Positions 45,707 through 57,283 are shown, numbered from the stretch's first letter. The stretch is 64,000 nt of DNA from Undaria pinnatifida (GCA_012845835.1 JABAKD010000005.1:10808705-10872704); one strand, 5' to 3'. Notes: generated by a model not told the origin, from the sequence alone. Made by a program: numbers and translations.

Positions 45707-46019
45707 TACTCCAACTAAAACAAACAAACAAACAAACAAAGTTTCGCCACCGTGAATTCCAAAGGAGTACGTTGTGTACACTGGCCGATGATGGTTGGTA
45801 CTCCGCCGGGCAACATAGTTGACGGCAACTACCACTCACAAGGAGAGCAAGATAAGGGTTGATTATTTATGTAGTATAATGAATGGTATACACCTTGAAC
45901 GTAAAAATAAGGGCTGTTTCGTGTAAACATTATTGGCCTTATTTTGCGCATATTTCCGTCTACAGCAGTGGCATAAGTTGGCGTCCCTGTGGAGTGGGAG
46001 GTGAATATCGTGCAAAGCC

Positions 46020-46314
46020 GGTCGCCCCGGTGGCGTATCAGGTTATCCTCGAGCCTGGCATAGGTCAGTTTCGTGAGTTCGAGCCCCTACTCGAATAAAT
46101 TCGTTGGGGTTTTTTCTTGCGACAAATTGACTTGCGGAAAACGCGGGAGCGTGAGTTAGCAACACTCGATGAAAATCGACGAGCAGTGGGAATGCTGAAC
46201 CCTATGCGCGATAAAAGTTGAAGGCAAGAACCGGGGGGGAAACGGGATGACTCCTGTGACCACGGCTTGTCCAGAAGCCGGAAAAAAAAAATTGTGAGAA
46301 AAAAAAAAAAAAAA
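46020..46314 (+). mobile_element. SINE-A retroposon, near full length
   Basis: Head GGTCGCCCCGGTGGCGTATC, B-box GTGAGTTCGAGCCCC, then a short deletion, GGAAAACGCGGGAGCGTGAG, CCCTATGCGCGATAAAAG, TGACCACGGCTTGTCC and a terminal A16 run. Confidence 0.88.
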
Positions 46315-46319
46315 CGCCC

Positions 46320-47620
46320 CAACGAAAATCAAGAATGCGCGTTCGCGTCACCCCCTATGCATGTTCACTCCTAAAAAACGTAGGGACTACTTCATCATGC
46401 GAATAAATACGACGAGCGGAACGCACGAGGAGAGGGTGAGCGGACAAAAAAACACGATGAAAAACTAAGAGCACAAAAAGCTGAACAGCACATCCAACTG
46501 TTATAGTTGGGTTGATGGTGGGGAGAAGAGGCGGCATATATACGATGTGGCCGCGGCTTCTGACGTGGGTGAGGGTAAAACCTTTTCTTACGAGTGAAGT
46601 TTGAGAGCACAAAAAAAAGTTATGATTAAAAAAAAGTGGTGTGGTGCCCGCGAGACATCTCACCGATGAAGTTGCCTTAGCATCAGCAGCACTCGTTCAG
46701 CATAATACGGAGAACATGTCTGCGAGGGAGCCAACGCGAACGACACCCAAAGGAACGTCGTATATCGAGCCCAAGGTCGTCTAAGGGAAAGGCGGAGGTA
46801 TTCATGCAAAGATATAATAATTTGCGTGGCATAGATTGGATGATGATCATGTTGTTTCGAACGTAAGTCACGGGGGTGATGATACGGCCGTGTCATTTAC
46901 GCGTGTATAGAAAACGGAGGGCGAATCGATCACGGGCTGCACGTCACAGGCAAAGGTATAGGGCTCGATGCGGGCGGGCAGATGGAGAACAGGAGAACTC
47001 ACGTTTCACGAGCCGTGATCCACCTTGTTGGGCTCGTTGTGTGCTCAACAGGTAGGTGCCGTTGTTGTCGTCGCCGTTCTCGTGTTCGTTGTAGTTGTTG
47101 CTGACGTTGTAGTGGTAGTTGTTTGTTGTTGAGGTTGTTCGTTGACGTTGTTGTAAATACCGATATATGGTGCCAGATATGTTTCCTTAGCTGTTTTCCT
47201 GCCGGTGTTGTTATACCAGGAGCAGGCGTTCTCTTCTTCAATCCGGGACGCTGCCCGATTCAGAGAGCGTGATGTTTAACGGGTAGGCTCCTGCTGCTTG
47301 GGTGCATACGTACAGAGATGATGCAGTGCACATGAGAACGCGAACAAACTTTATGCTCGTGGTGTTCACATGTAAATCCGATCACCAATCGTGGCCTCTT
47401 GTTTCAAGTATAGACCATAGCTCGTTCGTGTACCGTACGATATATTCTTCACGATGTGCGTATGGGAGATGGCATGCCAATGACACCTAACCTCTACCAG
47501 GGTACCTCCCTGATACTTTTTTGTATCTTGACTTGAGAACGTGGGAATGTTCGTCTTCCTTCCCGCTTACCTAGGCCCTCCTCGGGAAATGCCAAGGTTT
47601 CTCCCGCCATCTATTATCAA
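46320..47620. other. Gene-free stretch
   Basis: A degenerate GTTGTTG-rich segment at 47057-47155. No supported gene. Confidence 0.35.
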
Positions 47621-47623
47621 CAC

Positions 47624-47762
47624 AATCAAACCGTCGAAAGCCAAGAGAGAGGCAAGATTGGATATCTGCTCCCAGCACAATCTAACCGTCAAGAGCCAAG
47701 AGAGAGGCAAGATTGACAGGTCTAGTTTGATCTTTACATCATATACTAACCCTAACCCTATA
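47624..47762 (+). repeat. 55-bp tandem duplication followed by two telomere-like units
   Basis: AACCGTCGAAAGCCAAGAGA and AACCGTCAAGAGCCAAGAGA, each followed by GAGGCAAGATTG, start 55 bp apart. 47747-47760 reads CTAACCCTAACCCTA, a minimal interstitial telomere-type repeat. Confidence 0.7.
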
Positions 47763-47954
47763 ATATAAAAAAAGCGTAAAATCGTACATTTGAGACAATA
47801 ATAATGTGAAGAGGAAATACAGGCAGATATGTTGAAATTACGGTAAACCATACTACCAACCTATCACGTAGGGTATTTCGTACTCACTGTCTGCATGATC
47901 GCCTCCAAACCTATGCTAAGCGAAGTATGACTAACGAAGTACGTAACTCCAACT

Positions 47955-49294
47955 CATTTCCGCCCTCCTCCCCCCCCCCCCCCCTTTTTTTTCCCCGCCC
48001 AGTTTGTTCAAACGCCCCACTTACAACCGCAATCGGCCAGAGTAATAAACACTTCTACGCAATTGATAACACGTCGTTATCTTTCTAGCCATCCATGACG
48101 TAGCTTTCATTCATCCCCCCCCCCACCCCCCTCCAACGCCCCCTCCTTCCCCACCACCCGCACGACCGTATAGGCCTAGCACGACGAGTATAGCAAGCCC
48201 CTACATATATGAATAATACGCGCGATCGGAGTGTCACACACAATCTTGCAAATATGAATTTCGACCAAATCTTTGATCTCACATCGCTGGAGTGTATTTT
48301 AATATTTTACGTGACCTAAACCTCTTGAAAACCCTTCCCTCGCCCCCCCTTTTTTTTTTTTCCGCTCTCTCTTGCTCAGACGCCCCACCTAATATCGAAA
48401 TCCGCCAGAGTAATAAACACGTCCACGCACTGGATATCACCTCATCATTATCTTTCTAGAGCCATCCATGCCACTGCTGCGATCCCCCCCCCCCCCGGCT
48501 CCCAACGCCCCCTCCTTCCCCATCACCCGCACGATCGCCTAGACCTAACACCACGCGTATAGCAAACCCCTAAATCTATGCGACCTAAAGAAAAGCCCTT
48601 TCGCCCCCCCCCCCCCCGCCCCCATCTCCCCCTCCCTCCCCCACCCCTCACCTCCCCACCCCCCCACCCCACCCCCACCGCCTCGAACACTCCGCCCTCT
48701 ACTGACTGGTTGTACGACTCACAAGATATACATGTTAAACTTGTGCATTCTTTCCAAAACCGTCACATTTATCCCCTTACAGAGGGTGTATATTTTCCAC
48801 GCATAGATTGAGCTGCAATGCCCGTCCCACCCCCCGCCCCCCCCATGGTAAACTGGTGCATTCTTTACAAAAACGTCCGATTTATCCCCTTGCTTGAAGG
48901 ATATAATGTTTCCACGCCCATATTGAGCTGCCCCACCTGTCCCCCCTCCCTCCCCCCGCTCCCTTTTGATCAAACTCAAGCCCCCACATCCTTGAAAATT
49001 CCGCCCTCCCCTCACCGGTCGTTCGACGTACAGGATTTACTTGATAAACTAATGCATTTCATTCCACAGCTGTCAGATTTTGTTCCCCTCAGAAACGGGT
49101 TTTATGGTTCTCGCGCACAGACTGACTAACATCACCCTGTTGACCCTGATAGCTACACTGTAGTTGTAACGGAAGTCGCCGACCTATATCCTTAATGAGG
49201 ACACACAACCCGTAATACGCGCGATCGGAGTATCACACACCGCTTGCAAAGATGAGTTTCGACAAAATGTTCGATCTCACAGCTGGAGTGTATT
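47955..49294 (+). repeat. CGR family, two forward copies with long C tracts
   Basis: First (47955-48305): C15 run, GATAACACGTCGTTATC, AGGCCTAGCACGACGAGTAT and a short terminal module. Second (48310-49294): C runs at 48484-48497, 48604-48617 and 48826-48843, TGGTTGTACGACTCACAAG, two ACxTGTGCATTCTTT boxes, and the complete terminal module ending GCTGGAGTGTATTTTC. Confidence 0.92.
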
Positions 49295-49333
49295 TTCATT
49301 TTTTGTAATAATGAAAATTATATAAAATGAAAT

Positions 49334-50960
49334 TACACTCCAGCTGTGAGATCGAACATTTTGTCGAAACTCATCTTTGCAAGCTGTGTGTGATACTCCG
49401 ATCGCGCGCGTATTATGGGTGGTGGGTCTTCATTAAGGATATAGGTCCGCGACTCCCCTTGGAACTACAGTGTAGCTATCAGGGTCAACAGGGTGATGTT
49501 AGTCAGTCTGTGCGCGGAAACCATAATACCCGTTTCTGAGGGGGACAGAATCTGACAGCTGTGGAAGAAAATTCATCAGTTTATAAAGTGAGTCTTGTAA
49601 GTCGAATAACCGGTGAGAGGAGGGCGGAGTTTTTAAGGACGTGGGGGGATGGTTTCGATCAAAAGGGAGCGGGGGTGGGAGTGGGGGGGGGCAGGTGGCG
49701 GGGGGCAGGTGGCGGGGGGACGGGCGAGGCAGCTCAATTTGTGCGTGGAAACTATAAATCCTTCACGGCGATAAATCTGACGTTTTTGGAAAGAAAAGCA
49801 CCAGTTAATAATGGGGGGTGAGGGGGGGGGGCGGAGGCGGGGCGAGGGGGGCAGCTCAATCTGTGCGTGGAAACTACACATTCTTCTAAGGGGATAAATG
49901 TGACGGTGTAGGAAACAATGCACCAGTTTATCATGCATATCCTGTAAGTCGTACAGCCAGTGAGTAGAGGGCGGAGTGTTCGAGGGGGTGGGGGTGGGAT
50001 GGGGTGGGGGGACGGGGAGGTGTGGGGTGGGGGATGGGGAGGGGAGGGCGGCTGGGGGGGGGGGAAGGGAGGGCTTCAGGTGGCATAAATGTAGGGGTTT
50101 GCTATAAGTGTGGTGCTAGCTCTAGGCGATGGTGCGGGTGATGGGGAAGAAGGGGGCGTTGGGGGCGGGGGGGGGGGGGGGGGAGCCGCGGCATGGATGG
50201 CTCAGAAAGACAATGAGGTGGTATCCAGTGCGTGAAAGTGTTGATTACTCTGGCGGATTTCGATATTAGGTGGGGCGTTTGAGGAAGGGGGAGCTAGAAT
50301 TATTAAAACAAAAACCAAGGGGGGGGCGGAGGGTTTTCAAGAGGTTCAGGTCACATATAATGTTCAAATACACTCCGGCTTGAAGATCAAAAATGTGTCG
50401 GGGCTTGCTTTACGCGTGGTGCTTGATCTAGGCGATCGCGCGGGTGGTGGGGAAGGAGGGAGCGTTGGAAGGGGGGATTGGGGGGGAGGGGGTAAGAATG
50501 AAAAATACGTCATGGATGGTTAGAAAGATAATGGCGTGATATCAACTGCGTAGAGTTGTTTATTACTCTGGCCGATTTCGATTGTAAGTAGGGCGTTTGA
50601 ACAAACTGGGCGGGGATAAAAAAATCTAAAACGGAAGGGGGGAGGGAGGGGGGGGAGGGGAGGAGGGCGGAAATGAGTTGGAGCTACGGCATGGATGGCT
50701 AGCAAGATAATGAGATGATATCAGCTGGCTTGTAGTGTTTACTACTCTCGTACATTTATATTTTTTAGGTAGGGCGTTTAAACAAGAGGGATCGGGGAAG
50801 GGGGGGGGGAGGGGTGGGGCGTTTGAACAAGAGGGATCGGGGGAGGGGGGGAGGGGGGCGGGCGGGACATTTCAATATGGGTACGAATATAAATTCTTAA
50901 AGGGGACAAATCTGACGATTGTAGCAAGAAGACATCCCTTTATATCATCTGCCTGGTAAT
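49334..50960 (-). repeat. CGR family, long reverse copy with G tracts, mirror of 47955-49294
   Basis: Starts ACACTCCAGCTGTGAGATCG and runs through the terminal module, GTCGAATAACCGGTGAGAGG, G tracts (49690-49720, 49981-50072, 50160-50183, 50637-50670), several TTATTACTCTGGCxGATTTC and GTGGTGCTxGxTCTAGGCGA units. It has at least four internal units, more than any other copy here. Confidence 0.92.
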
Positions 50961-50964
50961 GTTT

Positions 50965-51770
50965 TCTATTCCAGAAGGTTTTATGTCAGACGCAGTATGC
51001 AACCAAGTGTTTAGGTGTAGTAAACAACGTGTTAAATCTTCATAATTTGTTATTATTGTACACGGATCGATGGGTACAATAATGTAGTTACCACTATTTT
51101 CCGACATCGATAATTATAAGAAAGAGGTACGTATTGCCAACACAACAGGCGAGTTGATGTGGTCATGCAATATATATTATTCCTTATGCCACTACATGAT
51201 AAACAATCCAGGAATCAGGACGCCAATATCAGGAGCGTTTGTGAATAAATATGAATATTCAAACCGCCCTTGTGTTTGCATCAGGACCGGTAACATTTAC
51301 TTTGATGTTGTTGCGATGTTATTACACTATTAATACGTAATCACAAGATCTATCACCTTGTCCAAGTAACCTGACACTGTGGTGACAAAAACAAAAAAAA
51401 TATAAATAGTATACTACCGCACAATATCACGCGAGGCAACGCATCCTCCGATGGGAAGATTGTCCGAGCCGATTCGACAAAGGGGGAGAGTGCAAACATG
51501 AACGCGGAACGATGTGCGTCTGCGGAAAAATGTTGACGAGATATCCTTCAAAAGTCACAATTAATTTTCGTTGTGTGTCCTGTTCAGTTTTGGAAAAATT
51601 CGTCTCTGAAATTCCTCAAAGTGTGTTCGTCTCGCGTGTTGTTCGCTGATATATGCTCTGCAAACGCACACACGCGTGTAGCGTATAGCGTCATCCTGGT
51701 GCTGGCACTGCCTCTCCTTCACACCACCCGTGTGCACGGTGCAGTTCATCTAACATCGTATGACTTGTCC
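50965..51770. other. Gene-free AT-rich stretch
   Basis: No gene or repeat recognised. Confidence 0.35.
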
Positions 51771-51774
51771 CTAT

Positions 51775-52180
51775 GTGTGTTCTTCACATTATTACACTGA
51801 CAATCACACCCGTTCATCGACATCCAACAACGACGGTGCCCGTGCCGATACCTCCTAGAGAATCGAACTCTTTGTTCACAATCTACAAGACTCTCAGGTA
51901 CACATTCCAAGTATACTGCAAGGTGGTTCGGTCATGCAATGCTAACCGCCATGAACACGAGGGCAAAACGTGTGCAAACCACAGCTCATCTGATACCACA
52001 AGCCGATTTTCAAGTGATGAAAAAGGGAAGGAGAAAACCGTGGATATATACAATCCAAACATTTAATAAAAGAATGGAAAAAAATGAGGGAAACAGGACG
52101 GCACGACAAATCTGAACAAAATGAAGACAAAGCTAAGCCTACGTACACGTATTGTAAAAACAATGCACCTGGTATATGTA
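51775..52180 (+). repeat. Interspersed repeat R3, copy 3
   Basis: GTGTGTTCTTCACATTATTA, GTGCCGATACCTCCTAGAGA, GTTCACAATCTACAAGAC, GCAAGGTGGTTCGGTCATGC and GGGAAACAGGACGGCACGA align with 36890-37320. Confidence 0.7.
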
Positions 52181-52207
52181 CAGCCAGCAAGCGTCAATAT
52201 CTTGTTA

Positions 52208-52318
52208 AAAAATAACTACACTCCAGCTGTGAGATCGAAGATTAGATTCCGTTAATACTTATTTTTGCAAGTTGTGCGTGCTACTCTTGTTCACGCCTAT
52301 TACTGGGTGTGTTCTCAT
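52208..52318 (-). repeat. CGR family, diverged terminal fragment
   Basis: ACTACACTCCAGCTGTGAGA, TTTTGCAAGTTGTGCGTGCT and TATTACTGGGTGTGTTCTCA; the remainder is lost. Confidence 0.7.
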
Positions 52319-52324
52319 TCTGCC

Positions 52325-53855
52325 AGGTAACTGGTGCAGTACTGAGTATGCTAGGTACCAGGTATGAATGTGACCGACAGTTATTTGCGATGGTCGAAAC
52401 GTAACCGCTTTGAGTTAAGTCCAGCTATTAGCTTCAAGCTTACGGAAGGCAGAAGAAATATTTTATCGGGGTCTCTCGCTGGCCTGGTAGGGTGAGAGTG
52501 AGTCCTGTAGGAGGGAGCTCCTCGACGTGCTGCTAGCAGCGCAGACGCGCAACACGTCTCAAGCGCTACGCGTCCATACGCTTTACGAATTCATATCTAG
52601 AACGGTGCGCTTCCAGACGCTCTGCGTACTGTTCTTGATGTATGTATGCTCTCCCATTTCTAGAAGATGTTCCTCAGCTGTGTCCAAAATGTTCATGTAT
52701 GTACTTTGTCCCATTGCTGAGTTCTCCTTTGTTAAACAGCAGCTTAAAAAAAAAATGTGCTTGAGTAGCGCGACAGTCTACTTGGCACTGGCCATGAACT
52801 AGTATGTTGCCGACCAGCGACTCATTAAGCTCCAACCTGCTTTCGGCTGTGGCGAAGTACTCGTCACTTACACGATCCCTCAACGGAGGCGACATCGTCA
52901 ATACTGTCCAGTTGAAAGCGAAACGAGAACTTCCTTAAGAGACTCGCGTAGGTGTGATAAGGCGTGACTCGATTTTGGATAGAGCTATTTTCCACACTAA
53001 AGACCTCTAAAATGATAGTTTTTGTTGCAAGGAATATGATCTACCGTGCAGGCAACAATAAAATAACATATTCAGGCTCGTGTATTAACGGCGGCAAAGT
53101 GATATTTATCTTGTCACAAAAGCTACAGGTGGCTTACGCACGTTATGTGGTGCGAAATGACACGTGAAAGCAATACTCCAGCGACCAGTGAGCTAACCTA
53201 CAGGCGGAGACACAAGGGAACATGTCATTGTCCACCACCCCTCTACCCACACACTCTGGTCGTTGTATACAGGTTGAGTTAGTGATGCATGCTACGGTAG
53301 ACGTGTACCTTCTTTTCTCTGGGAGTCCTTATTTAAGAAGCTTCATACGTCACCAAAAGCTGATTTTGGACGAGAAAAGGTTCTACCTGATGAGCAATCA
53401 CATTGCCCAGGTACGCAACAAAACAGTTTGGAAATCAAGCATGAAATGTTTTTGACGTTTTTGAGTTAAGGCGCCCTGTCGTTGAGAAACACCATTTCAG
53501 CCAAAATGTGCTATCTCTATCGTAGCACCCGTCTAGTAGCCTACAGGACTAAAATCACATGGGATCTAGATGCTGCGGTCGGGACATCGACCAAGAATAG
53601 CAGATGTTTGTACCAGTAGTCAAAAATGATTCCACTCACTCACACAAGCATCGGACCGAATAGTCTGCTATTTTTCCCGCCACCCTAACCCAAATGAACA
53701 AGGACGCATTGCCAGCGTTTGCACAGCTGCCCAGTGATAAGAATGTTACATTAAAGAGGTGGTGCCCATCACATACACTAGTCTCCCGGTTGGATCTTGT
53801 CCACATCGCGGGTCCTCCTGTCACGCAGGCTTAATCATTGAGCCACTCCGCTTAC
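52325..53855. other. Gene-free stretch
   Basis: A minus frame at 52674-52901 (75 codons) has ordinary-looking composition but no recognised family. A GTGCTATCTCTATCGTAGCA dyad-like segment is at 53507. No gene called. Confidence 0.35.
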
Positions 53856-53860
53856 ATTGC

Positions 53861-54100
53861 TCATTTCGTTTTCAGTATCTGTTTATTACCCTCGACGTTG
53901 ATGGACCCTCTGTCCACGAAGAAAAGAAAGCCCGAAGTTGAGTTACGCATGTACACGAGGGCCGTGGATGTCAACACTGGTTCTCCGCCAACGTGTGCGT
54001 AGTTTATATTTCCTACACCGTCTGCCCGCAGTTGCCCTTTCTCTACCGTGACCGCGTTTACCTCCTTCAACTCACAGTCGCTTTTGGTGTCGACCTTGGC
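53861..54100 (-). pseudogene. Possible Ty1/copia-like protease-region relic
   Basis: The minus frame reads GQLRADGVGNINYAHVGGEP and then VLTSTALVYMRNSTSGFLFF. This resembles the copia polyprotein stretch 'DG...GxGxV...GG.P..L..VLYVP.L..NLLSV' between the protease and the integrase. No catalytic DSG is recognised upstream and a TGA lies in frame just 5', so it would be a short fossil. The assignment is weak. Confidence 0.3.
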
Positions 54101-54109
54101 TCAACGTCG

Positions 54110-55300
54110 TAGCATGATACTGTTGGATACGGTCCCGGGTGAAGGGGACGTTGTCGATCCGTCGAACGTCGGCAACTATAACTCAGCTGGTGCTCGGGTG
54201 GTCTCATGTCACGATTATCCAGCAATCCCGCAAAATGCTGTTGATCCGGATGGTGCTCTGGTAATATCAGATGATGTACCACGGGGGTTTCGCCGCGGCG
54301 GGATGCCGCCCGCCTTGGCTCCGCGCATGCCCCGAATTTTCGAGGATGCACATGTCATATATTATTAATACGAATATTTGAGGACTACAGGCAAATCGAG
54401 GCTGTACATACGACAGCACTGCCAAGGGATACATTGACACAAATCGTGTTGAATAAAGAAAAGAAACGCTGGAATCAGGTTAAAAAAAGACACAGCAACA
54501 AATTGGGTCATCCAGCACACGATGACGAACAACTACAGCAGCAGCAGGCCCCGAACAACTTTTATGTTCGTGTAATTTCGACAGCAGCAGGAGCGGCAGC
54601 TGCTGCAGTTCGGCAGCAGCAAGCAGCATTTCCTACCTAATAATATGCGCATAAATTGTGTATTTACGTCACCATCCTAATACCTAGATTGACGATGATA
54701 ATAAAAACGGATACGTAGCTATTTTTACTCGATTTTAGTGTGAGAAAAACGAATACATCCACATTACCGTCCGTGTCACCTAAGACGTTAATGTCTTCAT
54801 AATGGTTACTTGCAGGATCAACGTCCAATATACTGCTGATTGGGTTTTGAATAATGAAAAAAATAATAAAAACGGGTCACCACTGAATTACGCAGCTCGC
54901 GAAATTCAAAGATTGTAATCAACGCTAGGTTTGTCGAACTCACACCTGACGTTGTCCCAATAACTTTATAAAGTATGCACATGATAATTCTTTCAATTTG
55001 TCTTAAGCCGGTACGTAAAGAACACAAACTGAAAGGAAAAACAAATTAAACGCAATAAAGGATCGAAAAACGTACACACCCCTAACCCTAAGAGAATCGA
55101 ACCCAAACGGAAGAAAAACAAACAACTAGCTTGAAGAAAGAGTGGATTCACCGCGACCCGCGGCTAACGAATAACATGGTTCGGGGCTACCCTTCAAGTT
55201 ACTGTTGGTATACGATTATGACTAGGACAACATTTTGTGTTCTTACACGTACGACTACGCACATGGCATTAGGCAACAGAAAGTTGACGAAAAACACGAT
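54110..55300. other. Gene-free stretch
   Basis: A GC-rich island at 54280-54345 (GGCGGGATGCCGCCCGCC, hairpin-forming), CAG-rich segments at 54535-54630, and AGAGAATCGAACCCAAACGG at 55089, which is B-box-like. No gene is supported. Confidence 0.35.
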
Positions 55301-55309
55301 TTTTCAGGA

Positions 55310-55500
55310 CCTGTCACGAGACGAAATGAGAACGACCGAAGCCACCCCCGGCAGAGTCGTGAGCGGCGAGCAAGGTGGGGCATATTAATGAAACAGCGTG
55401 CCGAGAAATGGATCTTAGCTCGTGTTATCTCGAAGACGTTCAAAACCTGGCCTCCCGTTTTTGCTGCGACGACAGGGTCTACATATTATATAATTGTATC
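55310..55500 (+). repeat. Interspersed repeat R4, copy 1
   Basis: GAACGACCGAAGCCACCCCC, GGCAGAGTCGTGAGCGGCGA, GCGTGCCGAGAAATGGATCT and CTCGAAGACGTTCAAAACCT parallel 56485-56660. Confidence 0.65.
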
Positions 55501-55504
55501 AATT

Positions 55505-56465
55505 GTACATGTAGTTACAGCAACAGAAAGCAACAGCAGCGGCAGTTCAACAGCAAACACAGGCTGCAGAAGTACAGTGTGCATACAGAGAGTAACAGCA
55601 GCAACGCCGTACAACTCTTATGTGCGTGTAAATTCAACCACAAACAGCATGCTGCAGCATCGGCACAGCACAAGCAGCGTTCAGTGCAATATGCATAAAT
55701 AATGATATGCTCTCACTTTATCATACAGCATACACACAGCGTATCAGCTGCTAGCCGCAGCATCGTCGCACAACGCACAGCTCTTATGTGCGTTTACATT
55801 CATCAACAGCATTCTGCAGCAGCGGCAGCAGCATAGCACAGTGCGATAGACACCAATCAATGCCCAGTGTAGTATATTCATACGTAATAACATGTTCAGT
55901 TTAGGCCGGTACTCAGTACATTAAGAAAAAATAAGGGAAGCAACACACTCATAAAAAAAGAGAACATAAAATAGCAAGGAAAATATATTTACAAAAATGC
56001 GTTGAGACTTAAACACAAGGAAGAGGGGAAAAAACAACACTTGAAAGGAAAAAAAAACGAAACGCGATGAGACTTGAACCCGCGACTGGCGAATGCAAAC
56101 AAGGATGGTCTAACATATTTTCAGTTTGGGCTGGTAGCCGGTAAATATAGAACAAAAAAAGGGGGAAGCAATTCAAACATAAGACAAGAAGAGCAACAGA
56201 TAATTGCAAGGAAAACAAAACAAATAAACTCGAAACTCGAACGCAAACACGAACGAGAGAAACAAAAACTTGAAGAAAAGGCGAAAATCGAAGATGGTAA
56301 GCCTCGAACTCGCCACTGGTGAATGCAAACAACGAAGGCCCGACTGACACCCTACTGCGACTGCTGCAACTACAGTTTTGTTCAAAAGGGAAAGGTTGTG
56401 ATTTTTACTACAGCTCCGCACGTGACATTTCGGAACGGATTTTTTTCACAAAAGTGATATTTGCG
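55505..56465. other. Gene-free stretch with CAG-rich and tRNA-like pieces
   Basis: 55515-55830 carries scattered AACAGCAGC/GCAGCAGCGGC repeats. AGACTTGAACCCGCGACTGG (56068) and AGCCTCGAACTCGCCACTGG (56301), each followed by TGAATGCAAACAA-like sequence, are two related minus-strand tRNA-like (B-box) heads 230 bp apart. Confidence 0.4.
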
Positions 56466-56469
56466 TAGT

Positions 56470-56665
56470 CCGCCGAGCAACGGAGCGAGCACGACCGACG
56501 CCGACCTCGGCAGGGTCGGGATGGTCGAGCAAGCTGAGGAACCTCCAGGGAACAGCGCGCCGAGAGGTGGACCTCAGCTCGAGTTTTCTCGAAAACAACA
56601 CAAAACCTGGTCTAAATCGGAGCATTCGGGCGCTCTCGTGCCACCACCAACATATCTATACATAC
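56470..56665 (+). repeat. Interspersed repeat R4, copy 2
   Basis: GCACGACCGACGCCGACCTC, GGCAGGGTCGGGATGGTCGA, GCGCGCCGAGAGGTGGACCT and CTCGAAAACAACACAAAACC match copy 1 in order. Confidence 0.65.
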
Positions 56666-56895
56666 ATGTATTTACATCCAGCTACCCCAGGTGGAGCTGC
56701 TCTGGTAAGCTGAAAAACAGGTGATCCAATGGCACAAGACGCTGATACTCCGAAGTGGGATGGCGATCCAGTGAGGCCCAGGCCCGATGTTTCGGCGACC
56801 TCACTTGCTTGTTGTGCTCCGAGAGTCCTAAACGATGCTGTTCCGTGGAGGGCTCTTGGTGCTTTGTCGCCATGTATCCTCCTTCGAAACCCGAA

Positions 56896-57283
56896 CTAGG
56901 AATATACCTCCGAGACCTGAACTTGGTCACTCTTCGATGTTGGTGAAGTTTGCACCCTTATCTGACGGTTTGACCGATCTGGCGGGGTTGGTCGCGACGC
57001 ACGGTCCTTGAGACAGAGCATCGGGGCAGGAGTGAGCTCGTCGTACACCAGCTCCAAGGTGCCTGCAGTGAAGCGGTAATATGTGGCTGGACCGTATATC
57101 GCACTGGGGGGCACCAGATGCTGTGCAACTGGTTCGAACCCAGTCGAAATAGGATGCAAGATGCCGGTTGAAACGCCACCCATGACCCCGCGAGGAATTT
57201 GATCTGTGGCTCTTGGCGATGTCGCTTCAGCTACTAATGCGGATGCTCCTGCCCCCGGGAAACCGCTCCAACAGTGGTTAATA
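56896..57283 (-). CDS. Hypothetical open frame, about 129 codons, unrecognised
   Basis: It is open from a TAG at 57284-57286 to 56896 and has balanced composition (GFPGAGASALVAEATSPRAT; GPATYYRFTAGTLELVYDEL). No initiator is obvious before residue 34, and I recognise no family. It may be an exon or a mobile-element remnant. A T-arm-like ACTGGTTCGAACCCAGT lies inside it on the plus strand at 57128-57144. Confidence 0.25.

Noticed and set aside
57128-57144. tRNA gene with T-arm ACTGGTTCGAACCCAGT
   Set aside because: Only the T-arm is convincing; the upstream 50 bp do not give D and anticodon arms.
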